From Pseudomonadota bacterium (lineage in GTDB: Bacteria > Pseudomonadota > Gammaproteobacteria > Burkholderiales > Burkholderiaceae_C): a stretch of 22,818 nt of DNA. The DNA lies in contig JAEWPH010000003.1 of NCBI GenBank assembly GCA_023460715.1, positions 1-22,818 on the forward strand, read 5' to 3'. The notes beneath the pieces were generated by a model. The model did no database searches, was not told the origin of the DNA, and saw nothing but the letters and a program-made list of their open reading frames with translations. Below are positions 9,840-16,801 of the stretch, piece after piece (within the stretch, counting starts at the first letter, position 1; each line of letters begins with the position of its first letter). The translations under genes were made by a program, and so were the position numbers.

Positions 9840-10523
9840 TCAGTCGATGTAGCGCAGGCCCGCGGCAGCGAGCGGCTCGCGCATCTTGTACATGTCCAGA
9901 CCCAGCACGCCAGAGGCCAGTTTCAGGCGCTTTTCTTCTTCGAGCGAAGCGCGTTGCCGCGCGGCCTCCAGCGTCTGGCCGGCGCGGGCGGCAGGAACAC
10001 AGACCACGCCGTCGTCATCGGCCACGATGACGTCGCCGGGCGTGATCCACATCCCGGCGCACACCACGGGAATGTTGACCGAACCGATGGTGCCCTTGAT
10101 GCATCCCTTGCTGCTCACGGCCTTGCTCCACACCGGGAAATCCATGTCCTGCAGCGTGCGGACGTCGCGCACGCCGGCGTCGATGACCAGGGCCCGCGCG
10201 CCGCGGGCCTGGAAGCTGGTGGCCAGCAGGTCGCCGAAGTACCCGTCGCTGCAGTCCGCGGTGATGGCGGCGACCACGATGTCGCCGGGTTGGATCTGCT
10301 CCGCCACCACGTGCATCATCCAGTTGTCTCCCGGGTGCAGCAGCACCGTGACGGCCGTGCCCGACACCGCGGCGCCCGGGTAGATGGGGCGCATGTAGGG
10401 CTTGAGCAGGCCCACCCGCCCCATGGCCTCGTGCACGGTGGCAGACCCGAATGCACCGAGACCGTCGGCAGCGCCGCGGTCTGCGCGCTGGATGTTGCGA
10501 TAGACAACGCCGAGTTCGTACAT
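9840..10523 (-). CDS. ligK: 4-carboxy-4-hydroxy-2-oxoadipate (CHA) aldolase / oxaloacetate decarboxylase
   Basis: A 227-residue class II, metal-dependent pyruvate aldolase of the HMG/CHA family (LigK; PmdF in Comamonas), related in fold to RraA. It splits CHA into pyruvate and oxaloacetate, the last step of the pathway. Landmarks are [25 protein letters not shown] (about residues 26-50), [32 protein letters not shown] containing the GDLLATS and catalytic Arg-Asp (VRD) motifs, and [24 protein letters not shown]. The ATG at 10523 follows AGGAACTGCCC. Neighbouring hydratase and lactonase genes fit the pathway. Confidence 0.96.
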   Translation of the reverse strand: MYELGVVYRNIQRADRGAADGLGAFGSATVHEAMGRVGLLKPYMRPIYPGAAVSGTAVTVLLHPGDNWMMHVVAEQIQPGDIVVAAITADCSDGYFGDLLATSFQARGARALVIDAGVRDVRTLQDMDFPVWSKAVSSKGCIKGTIGSVNIPVVCAGMWITPGDVIVADDDGVVCVPAARAGQTLEAARQRASLEEEKRLKLASGVLGLDMYKMREPLAAAGLRYID

Positions 10524-10541
10524 GGGCAGTTCCTGTGGGTT

Positions 10542-11570
10542 TCAACGGCCGCGTGACTTCAGCGCAGCATCGAGGCGCGGAAACACGCGGCGGGCATTGC
10601 CCTCGAACACCTTGAAGCGGTCGGCCTCATCGAGATGGGCGGTGGCGTCGATGTACCGCCTCGTGTCGTCGTAGTAATGGCCGGTTTCCGGGTCGATGCC
10701 CCGCACCGCACCGATCATTTCCGAAGCGAACAGGATGTTGTCGACCGGAATCACCTGGGTGAGCAGATCGATGCCGGGCTGGTGGTACACGCAGGTGTCG
10801 AAGAAGATGTTGTGCAGCAAGTGCTCCTGCAGCAGCGGTTTCTTCATCTCCTGCGCCAGCCCCCGGAAGCGCCCCCAGTGGTAGGGCACTGCGCCGCCGC
10901 CGTGGGGAATCACGAACTTCAGCGTCGGAAAGTCCTTGAAGAGGTCGCCCTGGATGCACTGCATGACCGCTGTGGTGTCCGCATTCAGGTAGTGCGCCCC
11001 CGTGGTGTGAAAGCAGGCGTTGCAGCTGGTGCTCACATGCACCATGGCCGGAATGTCCAGCTCCACCATCTTCTCGTAGATCGGGTACCAGTGGCGGTCG
11101 GTGAGGGGCGGGCTGGTCCAGTGCCCGCCGCTGGGATCGGGATTCAGGTTGACGCCGACGAAGCCGTAGTCTTTCACGCATTTCTCCAGCTCCGCAAGGC
11201 AGTGCCTGGGGTCGCTCCCGGGCGACTGCGGCAGCATGGCGGCGCCCGCGAAATGCGCGGGAAAGAGCTGGCTGACGCGGTAGCACAGCTCGTTGCAGAT
11301 CGCGGCCCAGGTGCTGGAGACTTCCTGGTCCCCGATGTGGTGGGCCATGAAGCTCGCGCGGGGGCTGAAGATGGTCAGATCGCAACCGCGCTCGCGCATC
11401 AGACGCAGTTGGTTGCTCTCGATGGATTCGCGCAGCTCGTCGTCGCTGATCTTCAGGTCCGCGACCCGCGGGCGGACCGACGGGTCCTGGATGCCGGCGA
11501 TCTGGGCGTTGCGCCACCGCTCCAGCGCCGGGGGCGCCGTGGTGTAGTGGCCGTGGCAGTCGATGATCAT
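10542..11570 (-). CDS. ligJ: 4-oxalomesaconate (OMA) hydratase
   Basis: A 342-residue amidohydrolase_2-fold hydratase (LigJ; PmdE in Comamonas), which adds water to 4-oxalomesaconate (enol/keto form) to give CHA. It opens with MIIDCHGHYTTAPPAL (HxH metal motif) and continues with LTIFSPRASFMAHHIGD, YGFVGVNLNPDPSGGHWTSPPLTD, MVHVSTSCNACFHTTGAHY, FVIPHGGGAVPYHWGRFRGL, LFASEMIGAVRGIDPETG and a C-terminal FEGNARRVFPRLD. All are typical of this family and the length matches LigJ. I chose the ATG at 11570 because the family starts there; the frame is open further upstream but overlaps the next gene. It lies 25 bp downstream of the ModA-like gene. Confidence 0.95.
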   Translation of the reverse strand: MIIDCHGHYTTAPPALERWRNAQIAGIQDPSVRPRVADLKISDDELRESIESNQLRLMRERGCDLTIFSPRASFMAHHIGDQEVSSTWAAICNELCYRVSQLFPAHFAGAAMLPQSPGSDPRHCLAELEKCVKDYGFVGVNLNPDPSGGHWTSPPLTDRHWYPIYEKMVELDIPAMVHVSTSCNACFHTTGAHYLNADTTAVMQCIQGDLFKDFPTLKFVIPHGGGAVPYHWGRFRGLAQEMKKPLLQEHLLHNIFFDTCVYHQPGIDLLTQVIPVDNILFASEMIGAVRGIDPETGHYYDDTRRYIDATAHLDEADRFKVFEGNARRVFPRLDAALKSRGR

Positions 11571-11595
11571 GGAAGGTTCCAGAGTGAGGGGCGAT

Positions 11596-12285
11596 TCAGG
11601 CAGGCGCCATCCCGTGCCGGCGCTTGGTGGCAGCCGTCTCGGCAGAAGACAGAAACTCCAGCAGGCGCGCCGCATCGTCACGCCGGGCGCTTTCTCGGGT
11701 GATGGCCCCGCTGAAAACGGTGGTGACTTGGGTGCCGGGCGGCAGGTCCCGGAGGACCTGGATCCCGGCGACATGCATGAGCTCGCTGTACTGCTGGAAT
11801 CCCAGTTCTACGGTGCCGTCCGCGATCAGGCTGCCCACCGGCGTGCCCGGCGGCGCCTGGACCACCTTCGCGCGGACGGCATCCGCGATGCCCCACCTCT
11901 GGAACAGCTGCTGCAATGCCACGCCGCTGGGACCGGTCGAATAGCCGATGGATGCGGCGGCCAGCACGGCGCTCCGAAGTTCCGCCTCGGTGCGCGCGGG
12001 GGGGAGCGCAGCGCCCGTTCTCACTGCCATGGCCACCGACGACTTCGCCAGAGGCACCGCGCCGGGTGGGGCCAGGCGGCCTTCGTCGCCCAGGGCGGCG
12101 ATGGCGTCCGAGGCCAGGATGACCACATCGAAGGCCGCGCCGGCCCGCACGCGCTTCAGCGCCTCCACCCCGCCGAGCGACTCCAGGGTGGCCGGGGGCG
12201 TGCGGTGGGCCGTCCACTGCTGCAACAGCTCGGCCATGAGGGCACGGGTGGCCATGGACGAAACAGTGCAGACAGCAGGGGCCAA
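11596..12285 (-). CDS. ModA-like periplasmic-binding-fold protein without signal peptide
   Basis: A 229-residue protein resembling the substrate-binding domain of molybdate-type ABC transporters: VCTVSSMATRALMAELLQQW as first strand and helix, AAFDVVILASDAIAALGDEGRL, SSVAMAVRTGAALP, SIGYSTGPSGVALQQLFQRWGI, and VELGFQQYSELMHVAGIQVLRDLPPG. I place the start at TTG (12285) because GGAGA lies 7 nt upstream and the core fold begins at once. An internal ATG at 12255 would cut the first strand; a farther ATG at 12369 would add Arg/His/Cys-rich sequence overlapping the regulatory region. No hydrophobic signal is present with the chosen start, so the protein is predicted cytoplasmic. It is the first gene of the protocatechuate operon. 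Function is unknown; it occupies the place of a tautomerase gene (pmdU) in Comamonas. Confidence 0.82.
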   Translation of the reverse strand: MAPAVCTVSSMATRALMAELLQQWTAHRTPPATLESLGGVEALKRVRAGAAFDVVILASDAIAALGDEGRLAPPGAVPLAKSSVAMAVRTGAALPPARTEAELRSAVLAAASIGYSTGPSGVALQQLFQRWGIADAVRAKVVQAPPGTPVGSLIADGTVELGFQQYSELMHVAGIQVLRDLPPGTQVTTVFSGAITRESARRDDAARLLEFLSSAETAATKRRHGMAPA

Positions 12286-12458
12286 GGGAATGTCTCCATG
12301 AAGGCGCTGGCTGGAATGCCGGCGTCGGAGTGCATTCTGCGTGGCGTGGCAGCCAGCGCATACGGGCATGTACCACTACCTGATATAGCGTGTTGGCATA
12401 CCATGCGGACGCGTGGCCGGGGTCCTGTAGTGCCTGCTGGCGCGCAGAAGGAACGGCC
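12286..12458. promoter_or_regulatory. Divergent promoter region between the protocatechuate operon and its LysR gene
   Basis: This 173-bp interval separates the leftward operon from the rightward LysR gene. It holds GGCATGTACC (12365-12374) and GGCATACC (12395-12402), two related half-site-like words about 30 bp apart. The second is part of a small dyad, GCAT-ACC-ATGC (12396-12406). This spacing fits the recognition and activation sites of a LysR tetramer, but it is read by eye only. The TTG start of the leftward operon has a clear GGAGA (12293-12297). Confidence 0.45.
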
Positions 12459-13376
12459 ATGGACCTCAAGCAAATCGAATATTTCGTGCGCGTCGCAGAG
12501 CTGGGGAGCTTCACGCGCGCGTCGGTCGCCCTGTCCATCGCGCAACCGGCGCTGAGCCGCCAGGTGCGGGAGCTGGAGGTGGACCTGCGCCAGCACCTCC
12601 TGCAGCGCCATGGCCGCGGGGTCACACTCACCGACGCGGGCAAGCTCATGCTGGAGCATGGGCGCGGGATCCTCCACCAGGTGGCACGCGTGCGCGAGGA
12701 CCTGGACCGCGCCCGGGGCGCGCTGACCGGCCAGGTGAGCGTCGGGCTGCCGCCCAGCCTGGCCCGGGTGCTGACCGTCCAGGTCTGCCGGGCGTTCCGC
12801 CAGCACCTCCCGGAGGCCACGCTGTCCATCACCGAAGGGCTCTCGGCACAGATGCAGGACTGGCTGCAGACGGGGCGGCTGGACGTGGCCCTGCTCTACA
12901 ACGCGCCGGTGTCTTCGGAACTGTCGGTGGACCCGTTCATGGAGGAAGAACTCTTCGTGGTGTCGCCCCGTCCCGACACGCGCGCGGGCCTGGGCGAGGA
13001 CACCGAGCGACCGGCGCGGCTGGAGGAGCTGGCACGCGATCCCCTGATCGTTCCCAGCCGCCCGAACGCGCTCCGCATGGTCGTCGAACGGCGCATGGCC
13101 GACCTCGGCCTGGCGCCGCGGATCGCCATGGAGATCGATGGCGTTCCGGCGATCCTGGATCTGGTGTCGGAAGGCCTGGGCTACGCCGTGCTTCCGCGCC
13201 ATGCCGTCCTCACCGCCACCAAGCCCGAGCGCTATCTGCTCCGCCCCGTCCGCCCGGCCCGCCTGGTGGCAGAGGTTTCCATCGTGACCTCGACCCGGCG
13301 GATCACCACGGCGACCCAGCAGCGGACCATCGAGCTGGTCAAAGCAGCGGCCCTCTCGCTCCAGGCCAAGCCTTGA
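12459..13376 (+). CDS. LysR-family regulator, probable activator of the protocatechuate operon (PmdR-like)
   Basis: A 305-residue LysR protein with an N-terminal winged HTH (MDLKQIEYFVRVAELGSFTRAS, then LSIAQPALSRQVRELEVDLRQHLLQRHGRGVTLTDAG; about residues 1-66) and an effector-binding domain with SVGLPPSLARVLTV, LDVALLYNAP, EELFVVSPR and EIDGVPAILDLVSEGLGYAVLP. The start ATG follows AGAAGGAACGGCC. Divergent placement opposite the leftward catabolic operon is the classical LysR layout, so it is the likely sensor of protocatechuate or a pathway intermediate and also autoregulates. In Comamonas a LysR protein (PmdR) controls the pmd genes; I cannot tell from sequence alone whether this is the ortholog. 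Confidence 0.9.
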   Translation: MDLKQIEYFVRVAELGSFTRASVALSIAQPALSRQVRELEVDLRQHLLQRHGRGVTLTDAGKLMLEHGRGILHQVARVREDLDRARGALTGQVSVGLPPSLARVLTVQVCRAFRQHLPEATLSITEGLSAQMQDWLQTGRLDVALLYNAPVSSELSVDPFMEEELFVVSPRPDTRAGLGEDTERPARLEELARDPLIVPSRPNALRMVVERRMADLGLAPRIAMEIDGVPAILDLVSEGLGYAVLPRHAVLTATKPERYLLRPVRPARLVAEVSIVTSTRRITTATQQRTIELVKAAALSLQAKP

Positions 13377-13459
13377 GAGCGTGTTGAGATCTCCCAGGAG
13401 TTGCGCGGGGAAGCGCGGGCAGGGCCGTCGCGGCGGACCGATTTCCCCCGCGCACCAGG

Positions 13460-14296
13460 CTAACGGACCTCGATCACCATCGGATCCACGAAGGTCTCCT
13501 GCTCGCCCTTGCTGCGATAGCCTCGCGGGTTCGCCAGCACCCTGCATTTGCGGGGGCCTGCAGCGCTCTCCGTGGTCACCAGATAGTCATTGGGGCAGTG
13601 CAGATGGCCGTGAAACCACCAGTCGGCTTGGCTGAACAGTGCGTCCAGGCTGTTGCAGAAACCTGCCGTGCCTGGGCTCAGGCCGTACCGGGGGTCGGCA
13701 CTTCGCAGGCTGGGGGCGAAATGCGTGACGACGACCGTCGTCCCCTCGAACGGGACCTCCAGCGTGGCCGACAGCCAGGTCTGGCACTCCAGCGCCAACT
13801 CTCTCAGATCCGCCGCCAGCATTTTTTCACCGCCCGCGAGCGTGGAGTACTTCTGCAGATAGAAGTTGGCCGCCCGGTACGCTTTCTCCCGCACCTGCAA
13901 TTGGCGGGTGAGGCCATCGGAAGGCTCGACCATCGCGTCGAAATCGCTCCACAGCGTCGTGCCCACGAAGCGGATGCCATCGATGACGACCACCTGCTTC
14001 TCCAGCCATTCGATGCCCAGGCGCTGGCACACCTCTTGGAGACGCCCGTGGGTCTCCAGGTAATCCAGGCCGTCGTATTCATGGTTGCCCGGGGTGAACA
14101 ACACCCTCTTCCACCGCGCGTCGGCGCCCAGGGGCGAAAACTGGGCAAGGCCGAAGCAGCCATCGTCGATGCCGGATCCCTCCTGGTAGGACCCGATGTC
14201 GCCGGCCAGGATGAGGAGGTCGGCATCTTGGGCCGCGGCAGGACGGAAGTCGGGATACCTCTCCAGATGCAGGTCGGACAACAGTTGGATCTTCAT
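13460..14296 (-). CDS. Calcineurin-like metallophosphoesterase
   Basis: A 278-residue cytoplasmic metallophosphoesterase with the full set of dinuclear-metal motifs in order: D-x-H (SDLHLE, Asp8/His10), GD-x (LAGDIGS, Asp33), GNHE (residues 70-73), a later conserved His in VVVTHFAPS, and GHLH (WWFHGHLHCPND) near residue 230. These motifs support phosphodiesterase or phosphatase chemistry, but the substrate is not predictable. The start at ATG 14296 is set by the family start (MKIQLLSDLHLE); the ribosome site before it is weak. It converges with the LysR gene ending at 13376, and its stop lies 83 bp away. I see no operon partner. Confidence 0.92.
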   Translation of the reverse strand: MKIQLLSDLHLERYPDFRPAAAQDADLLILAGDIGSYQEGSGIDDGCFGLAQFSPLGADARWKRVLFTPGNHEYDGLDYLETHGRLQEVCQRLGIEWLEKQVVVIDGIRFVGTTLWSDFDAMVEPSDGLTRQLQVREKAYRAANFYLQKYSTLAGGEKMLAADLRELALECQTWLSATLEVPFEGTTVVVTHFAPSLRSADPRYGLSPGTAGFCNSLDALFSQADWWFHGHLHCPNDYLVTTESAAGPRKCRVLANPRGYRSKGEQETFVDPMVIEVR

Positions 14297-14493
14297 CGTG
14301 AAGGAGTTTATCCAGCCGGCCTGCCGCGCCGGGCGCCGCAGGCCCGTGGTCGGGCGCGCGCGATGCGGCCATGCCCTCAAGGGCGAGCAGGCCTCCTACC
14401 AGCCGCACGGGCCCGCCGCCGTATGATGGCCGCGGACCGGCGCCGGGGCAGCGCCCCGCAGGCCGGCCTAACGCACCGCGCGGCATAACAAAG

Positions 14494-14533
14494 ATGACCC
14501 AGGTCAAGACAACAGACGCAAGCGCCCTTTAGT
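14494..14533 (+). promoter_or_regulatory. Candidate FNR/Anr-family site and -10 before the universal stress gene
   Basis: ATGAC-CCAG-GTCAA (14494-14507) is a near match to the FNR-type dyad TTGAT-N4-ATCAA. A TTTAGT at 14528-14533 can serve as a weak -10, which puts a start near 14541 and the dyad centre at about -41, the class II activator position. Universal stress genes are common Anr/FNR targets in proteobacteria. No good -35 is present, as expected for an activated promoter. Confidence 0.5.
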
Positions 14534-14561
14534 CTGAGCACCTACCTATCGGAGTCATCGC

Positions 14562-14984
14562 ATGAACATCCTGCTCGCCGTCGACGGCAGTCCCTACACC
14601 AAGAAGATGCTGGCCTACCTGGCCACGCACGACGAACTGTTCGCCGGCTCCCATACCTATACCGCGATCACCGTGCAGTCCCCGCTGCCGCCCCGGGCCC
14701 GCGCCGCGCTGGGCAAGGAAGTGGTCGAGAAGTACTACGCCGAAGAGGGCGACAAGGTCATCGCCCCGGTGGCCAAGTTCCTGGGGCGCCACGGCCTGCA
14801 GGTCAAGAGCCTGGTGAAGGTCGGCGCCGTGGGCGAGACCATCGCCAAGGCCGCAGAGAGCGGCAAGTACGACCTGCTCATCATGGGCACGCACGGCCAC
14901 GGCGCCTTGGGCAAGCTGGTGATGGGCTCGGTCAGCACGCAGGTGCTGGCCAACAGCACGGTGCCCGTGCTGTTGGTGCGCTGA
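14562..14984 (+). CDS. Universal stress protein, UspA family (ATP-binding type)
   Basis: A 140-residue single-domain Usp protein. It begins with MNILLAVDGSPYTKKMLAYL, giving the first strand and the conserved Asp8, and has the ATP-binding signature G-x2-G-x9-G-S at residues 109-123 (MGTHGHGALGKLVMGSVS), then STVPVLLVR at the end. This makes it an ATP-binding rather than UspA-type non-binding member. The ATG follows GGAG. Such proteins aid survival under stress, often oxygen limitation; a candidate FNR-type site lies upstream. It converges with the TetR gene at 15019, and the 34-bp gap is GC-rich with a GCCGGC palindrome. Confidence 0.95.
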   Translation: MNILLAVDGSPYTKKMLAYLATHDELFAGSHTYTAITVQSPLPPRARAALGKEVVEKYYAEEGDKVIAPVAKFLGRHGLQVKSLVKVGAVGETIAKAAESGKYDLLIMGTHGHGALGKLVMGSVSTQVLANSTVPVLLVR

Positions 14985-15018
14985 TTCCTGCGGGCGCGGA
15001 GGCCGGCGGCGCCGGCGC

Positions 15019-15663
15019 TCAGGCGCCCGGCGCAGCGGCCTGCAGCGGACGTGCCGCCAGGCCGTTCATGCAGGTTTCCAGGGCCCATTCCAGGATCTGC
15101 GCATCGCTGTAGGTACCGCGGTCGCGCAGCATGGTCAGCAGCGGATCGGCCGACCGGGCCAGCAGCGCGCACAGCACCACGTCCGGTGGCAGCTCGGGGT
15201 TGATCTGGCCGGCCTTCTGGGCCTCGCCGATCCAGCCCAGGATCTGCACGCTAATGTGTTGCAGCGACTCCTGGTAGGCGCCGCATTCCTTGAGCGGCCC
15301 GGCCAGGCCCGAGTTGCGGCTGAGCAGGATGGGCATGTCGTCGGACAGCTGCATCTCGATCGTCCAGCGCAGCAGCGCCCGCAGGCGCTCCATGGCGGGA
15401 AGGCCCGCCGGCTGCGCGGCGATGAAGCGCTGCACGCGCTCCACCACATGCACCATCGCCGCGGCGCACAGGTCGTCCTTGCCGGCAAAGTGCTTGTACA
15501 GGCTGGCCTTGGCGATGCCCACGGCGGCGGCCACCTCGTCCACCGTCATCGCCTCGAAGCCCTTTTCGCCCAGCAGCCGGCTCGCCGCGGCCACGATGGC
15601 TTCTTCGCGCGCATGGTGCATCTGCTGCTTGAAGGAGTGGCGGGGCTGCTGAAGGGAGTTCAT
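15019..15663 (-). CDS. TetR-family transcriptional regulator
   Basis: A 214-residue repressor-type protein. The N-terminal HTH lies at about residues 18-65: REEAIVAAASRLLGEKGFEAMTVDEVAAAVGIAKASLYKHFAGKDDL, with the tyrosine-helix YKHF typical of TetR. The C-terminal ligand domain is not diagnostic (LRALLRWTIEMQLSDDMPILL, GWIGEAQKAGQINPELPPDVV). I chose ATG 15663 (MNSLQQPRHS) rather than an upstream ATG because the added residues are Pro/Arg-rich and lack a ribosome site. It stands alone between a convergent usp gene and a tandem LysR gene, so the target cannot be inferred from context beyond likely autoregulation. Confidence 0.92.
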   Translation of the reverse strand: MNSLQQPRHSFKQQMHHAREEAIVAAASRLLGEKGFEAMTVDEVAAAVGIAKASLYKHFAGKDDLCAAAMVHVVERVQRFIAAQPAGLPAMERLRALLRWTIEMQLSDDMPILLSRNSGLAGPLKECGAYQESLQHISVQILGWIGEAQKAGQINPELPPDVVLCALLARSADPLLTMLRDRGTYSDAQILEWALETCMNGLAARPLQAAAPGA

Positions 15664-15745
15664 CGGCCGCGATCTTAGCGAGAGCAGCCGCGGCGGCCGG
15701 GGGAAAAACCCCAGGCCCGGCGGCGGGCTGTGGCGCAACGGTCAC

Positions 15746-15776
15746 GGTCTGCGGGCGGGCCCTCCCCGCGCAGACC
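15746..15776 (-). terminator. GC-rich hairpin after the ArgP-like gene
   Basis: GGTCTGCG (15746-15753) and CGCAGACC (15769-15776) form an 8-bp perfect stem extended by further GC pairs around GGGCCC, 25 bp after the ArgP-like stop. There is no T tract on the minus strand, so it is only a possible terminator or 3'-end structure. Confidence 0.4.
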
Positions 15777-15800
15777 GGGCAGGGCGGCAAGGCCGCGTGT

Positions 15801-16712
15801 TCAGGCCACCAGCGTACGCCGCGCGGCCGCCGTGAGCGCCTCGGTCAGCGCGTTCAGTACCACGGACTCCAGGTTCCAGCAGTGCCAGTACAGCTGCACC
15901 GGCAGGGTGTGGCCGGGCGCCAGGTCCACCAGTTGGCCCGCGGCCAGCAGCGGCTGGGCGAGCAGCTCGGGCACCACGCTCACGCCCCACCCAGCGGCCA
16001 CGGCACGCACCTGGCCTTCCGAACTGGGCACGAACAACTGGTTGAGCGTGACGCGCTTGAGTCCGAAGGTGCGGGCGACGAACTCGGCCTGCAGGTCGTC
16101 CTTGCGGTTGAAGGCGACGAAGGCCACGTCGCGGAAGTTGTGCGCCGTCAGCCCCTGCGGCAGGTAGCGGTTGGCCAGGTCGGGCGCGGCCACGGCCACG
16201 TAGCGCATGGCGCCCAGCGGCACGACCCTGCAGCCGCGCAGCGCGTTCTTGAGCGTGGTGACGCAGCCCAGCACCTGGCCGGAGCGCAGCCATTCCTGCG
16301 TGAAGTCTTGGTCGTCCGCGATGATCTCCAGCGGCAGCCGCTCGCGCACCAGGCCCTGCAGCGCGTCCAGCGCCCAAGTGGCGATGCTGTCGGCGTTGAT
16401 GGCGATGGAGATGCGTTCGTCCTCGCGCCCGCCGCCGGGCGCGCTGGGCGCCAGCTCCTGCAGATCGCGCTCCAGATCGGCGCGCAGCAGGCGCAGTTGC
16501 TTGGTGTGCTTGAGCAGCAGCTGCCCCGCGCTGGTGGGCTTGAGCGGCCGGCTGCGCACGATGAGCACCGACCCCACCTGCGCCTCCAGTGCGCGCAGGC
16601 GCTGCGACACCGCCGACTGCGTGACGTTCAGCCGCTGGGCGGCGCGCTCGAACCCGCCCTCCTCCACGATGGCGGCCAGGCATTCCAGGGCGGCGGGGTC
16701 GTAGCTGCTCAT
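15801..16712 (-). CDS. argP: LysR-family regulator, ArgP/IciA type
   Basis: A 303-residue regulator that resembles ArgP/LysG. The N-terminus is YDPAALECLAAIVEEGGFERAAQRLNVTQSAVSQRLRALE (HTH about residues 4-43), followed by SRPLKPTSAGQLLLKHTKQLRLLRADLERDL. The effector domain has ISIAINADSIATWALDAL, IIADDQDFTQEWLRSGQVLGCVTT and PSSEGQVRAVAAGWGVSVVPELLAQPLL, very similar to ArgP/LysG (NADSLATW, DQDHT, G.VLGCV). ArgP proteins sense arginine or lysine and normally activate the exporter gene argO/lysE. Here the divergent gene is a D-amino-acid dehydrogenase, suggesting control of amino-acid catabolism. A T-N11-A dyad lies between the two. The symbol reflects family, not proven orthology. Confidence 0.88.
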   Translation of the reverse strand: MSSYDPAALECLAAIVEEGGFERAAQRLNVTQSAVSQRLRALEAQVGSVLIVRSRPLKPTSAGQLLLKHTKQLRLLRADLERDLQELAPSAPGGGREDERISIAINADSIATWALDALQGLVRERLPLEIIADDQDFTQEWLRSGQVLGCVTTLKNALRGCRVVPLGAMRYVAVAAPDLANRYLPQGLTAHNFRDVAFVAFNRKDDLQAEFVARTFGLKRVTLNQLFVPSSEGQVRAVAAGWGVSVVPELLAQPLLAAGQLVDLAPGHTLPVQLYWHCWNLESVVLNALTEALTAAARRTLVA

Positions 16713-16721
16713 GGCACTCTC

Positions 16722-16742
16722 TTCATTAGTCGTTCTGATGAA
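16722..16742. promoter_or_regulatory. LysR-type T-N11-A dyad between argP-like and dadA-like genes
   Basis: TTCAT-N11-ATGAA forms a 5-bp perfect inverted repeat with the exact T-N11-A core of LysR-type boxes. It sits 10 bp upstream of the argP-like start and 60 bp before the dadA-like start, the normal place for the divergent recognition site. Confidence 0.6.
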
Positions 16743-16801
16743 TTTGGAGGAAGTTTAATTTCACTTTTCAACGCCGGCAACGCGCTCCACACTCCGGCCC
16801 C

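Noticed and set aside
13377..13400. GAGCGTGTTGAGATC after the LysR stop, similar to GAACGTGTTCAAAG at 1017-1030, as an insertion remnant
   Set aside because: The match is short and imperfect, with no flanking inverted repeats or transposase remains.
15698..15720. GGGG-AAAAA-CCCC mini-hairpin upstream of the TetR gene
   Set aside because: It is a 4-5 bp stem common in such DNA and is not positioned as an operator dyad with TetR-like length.
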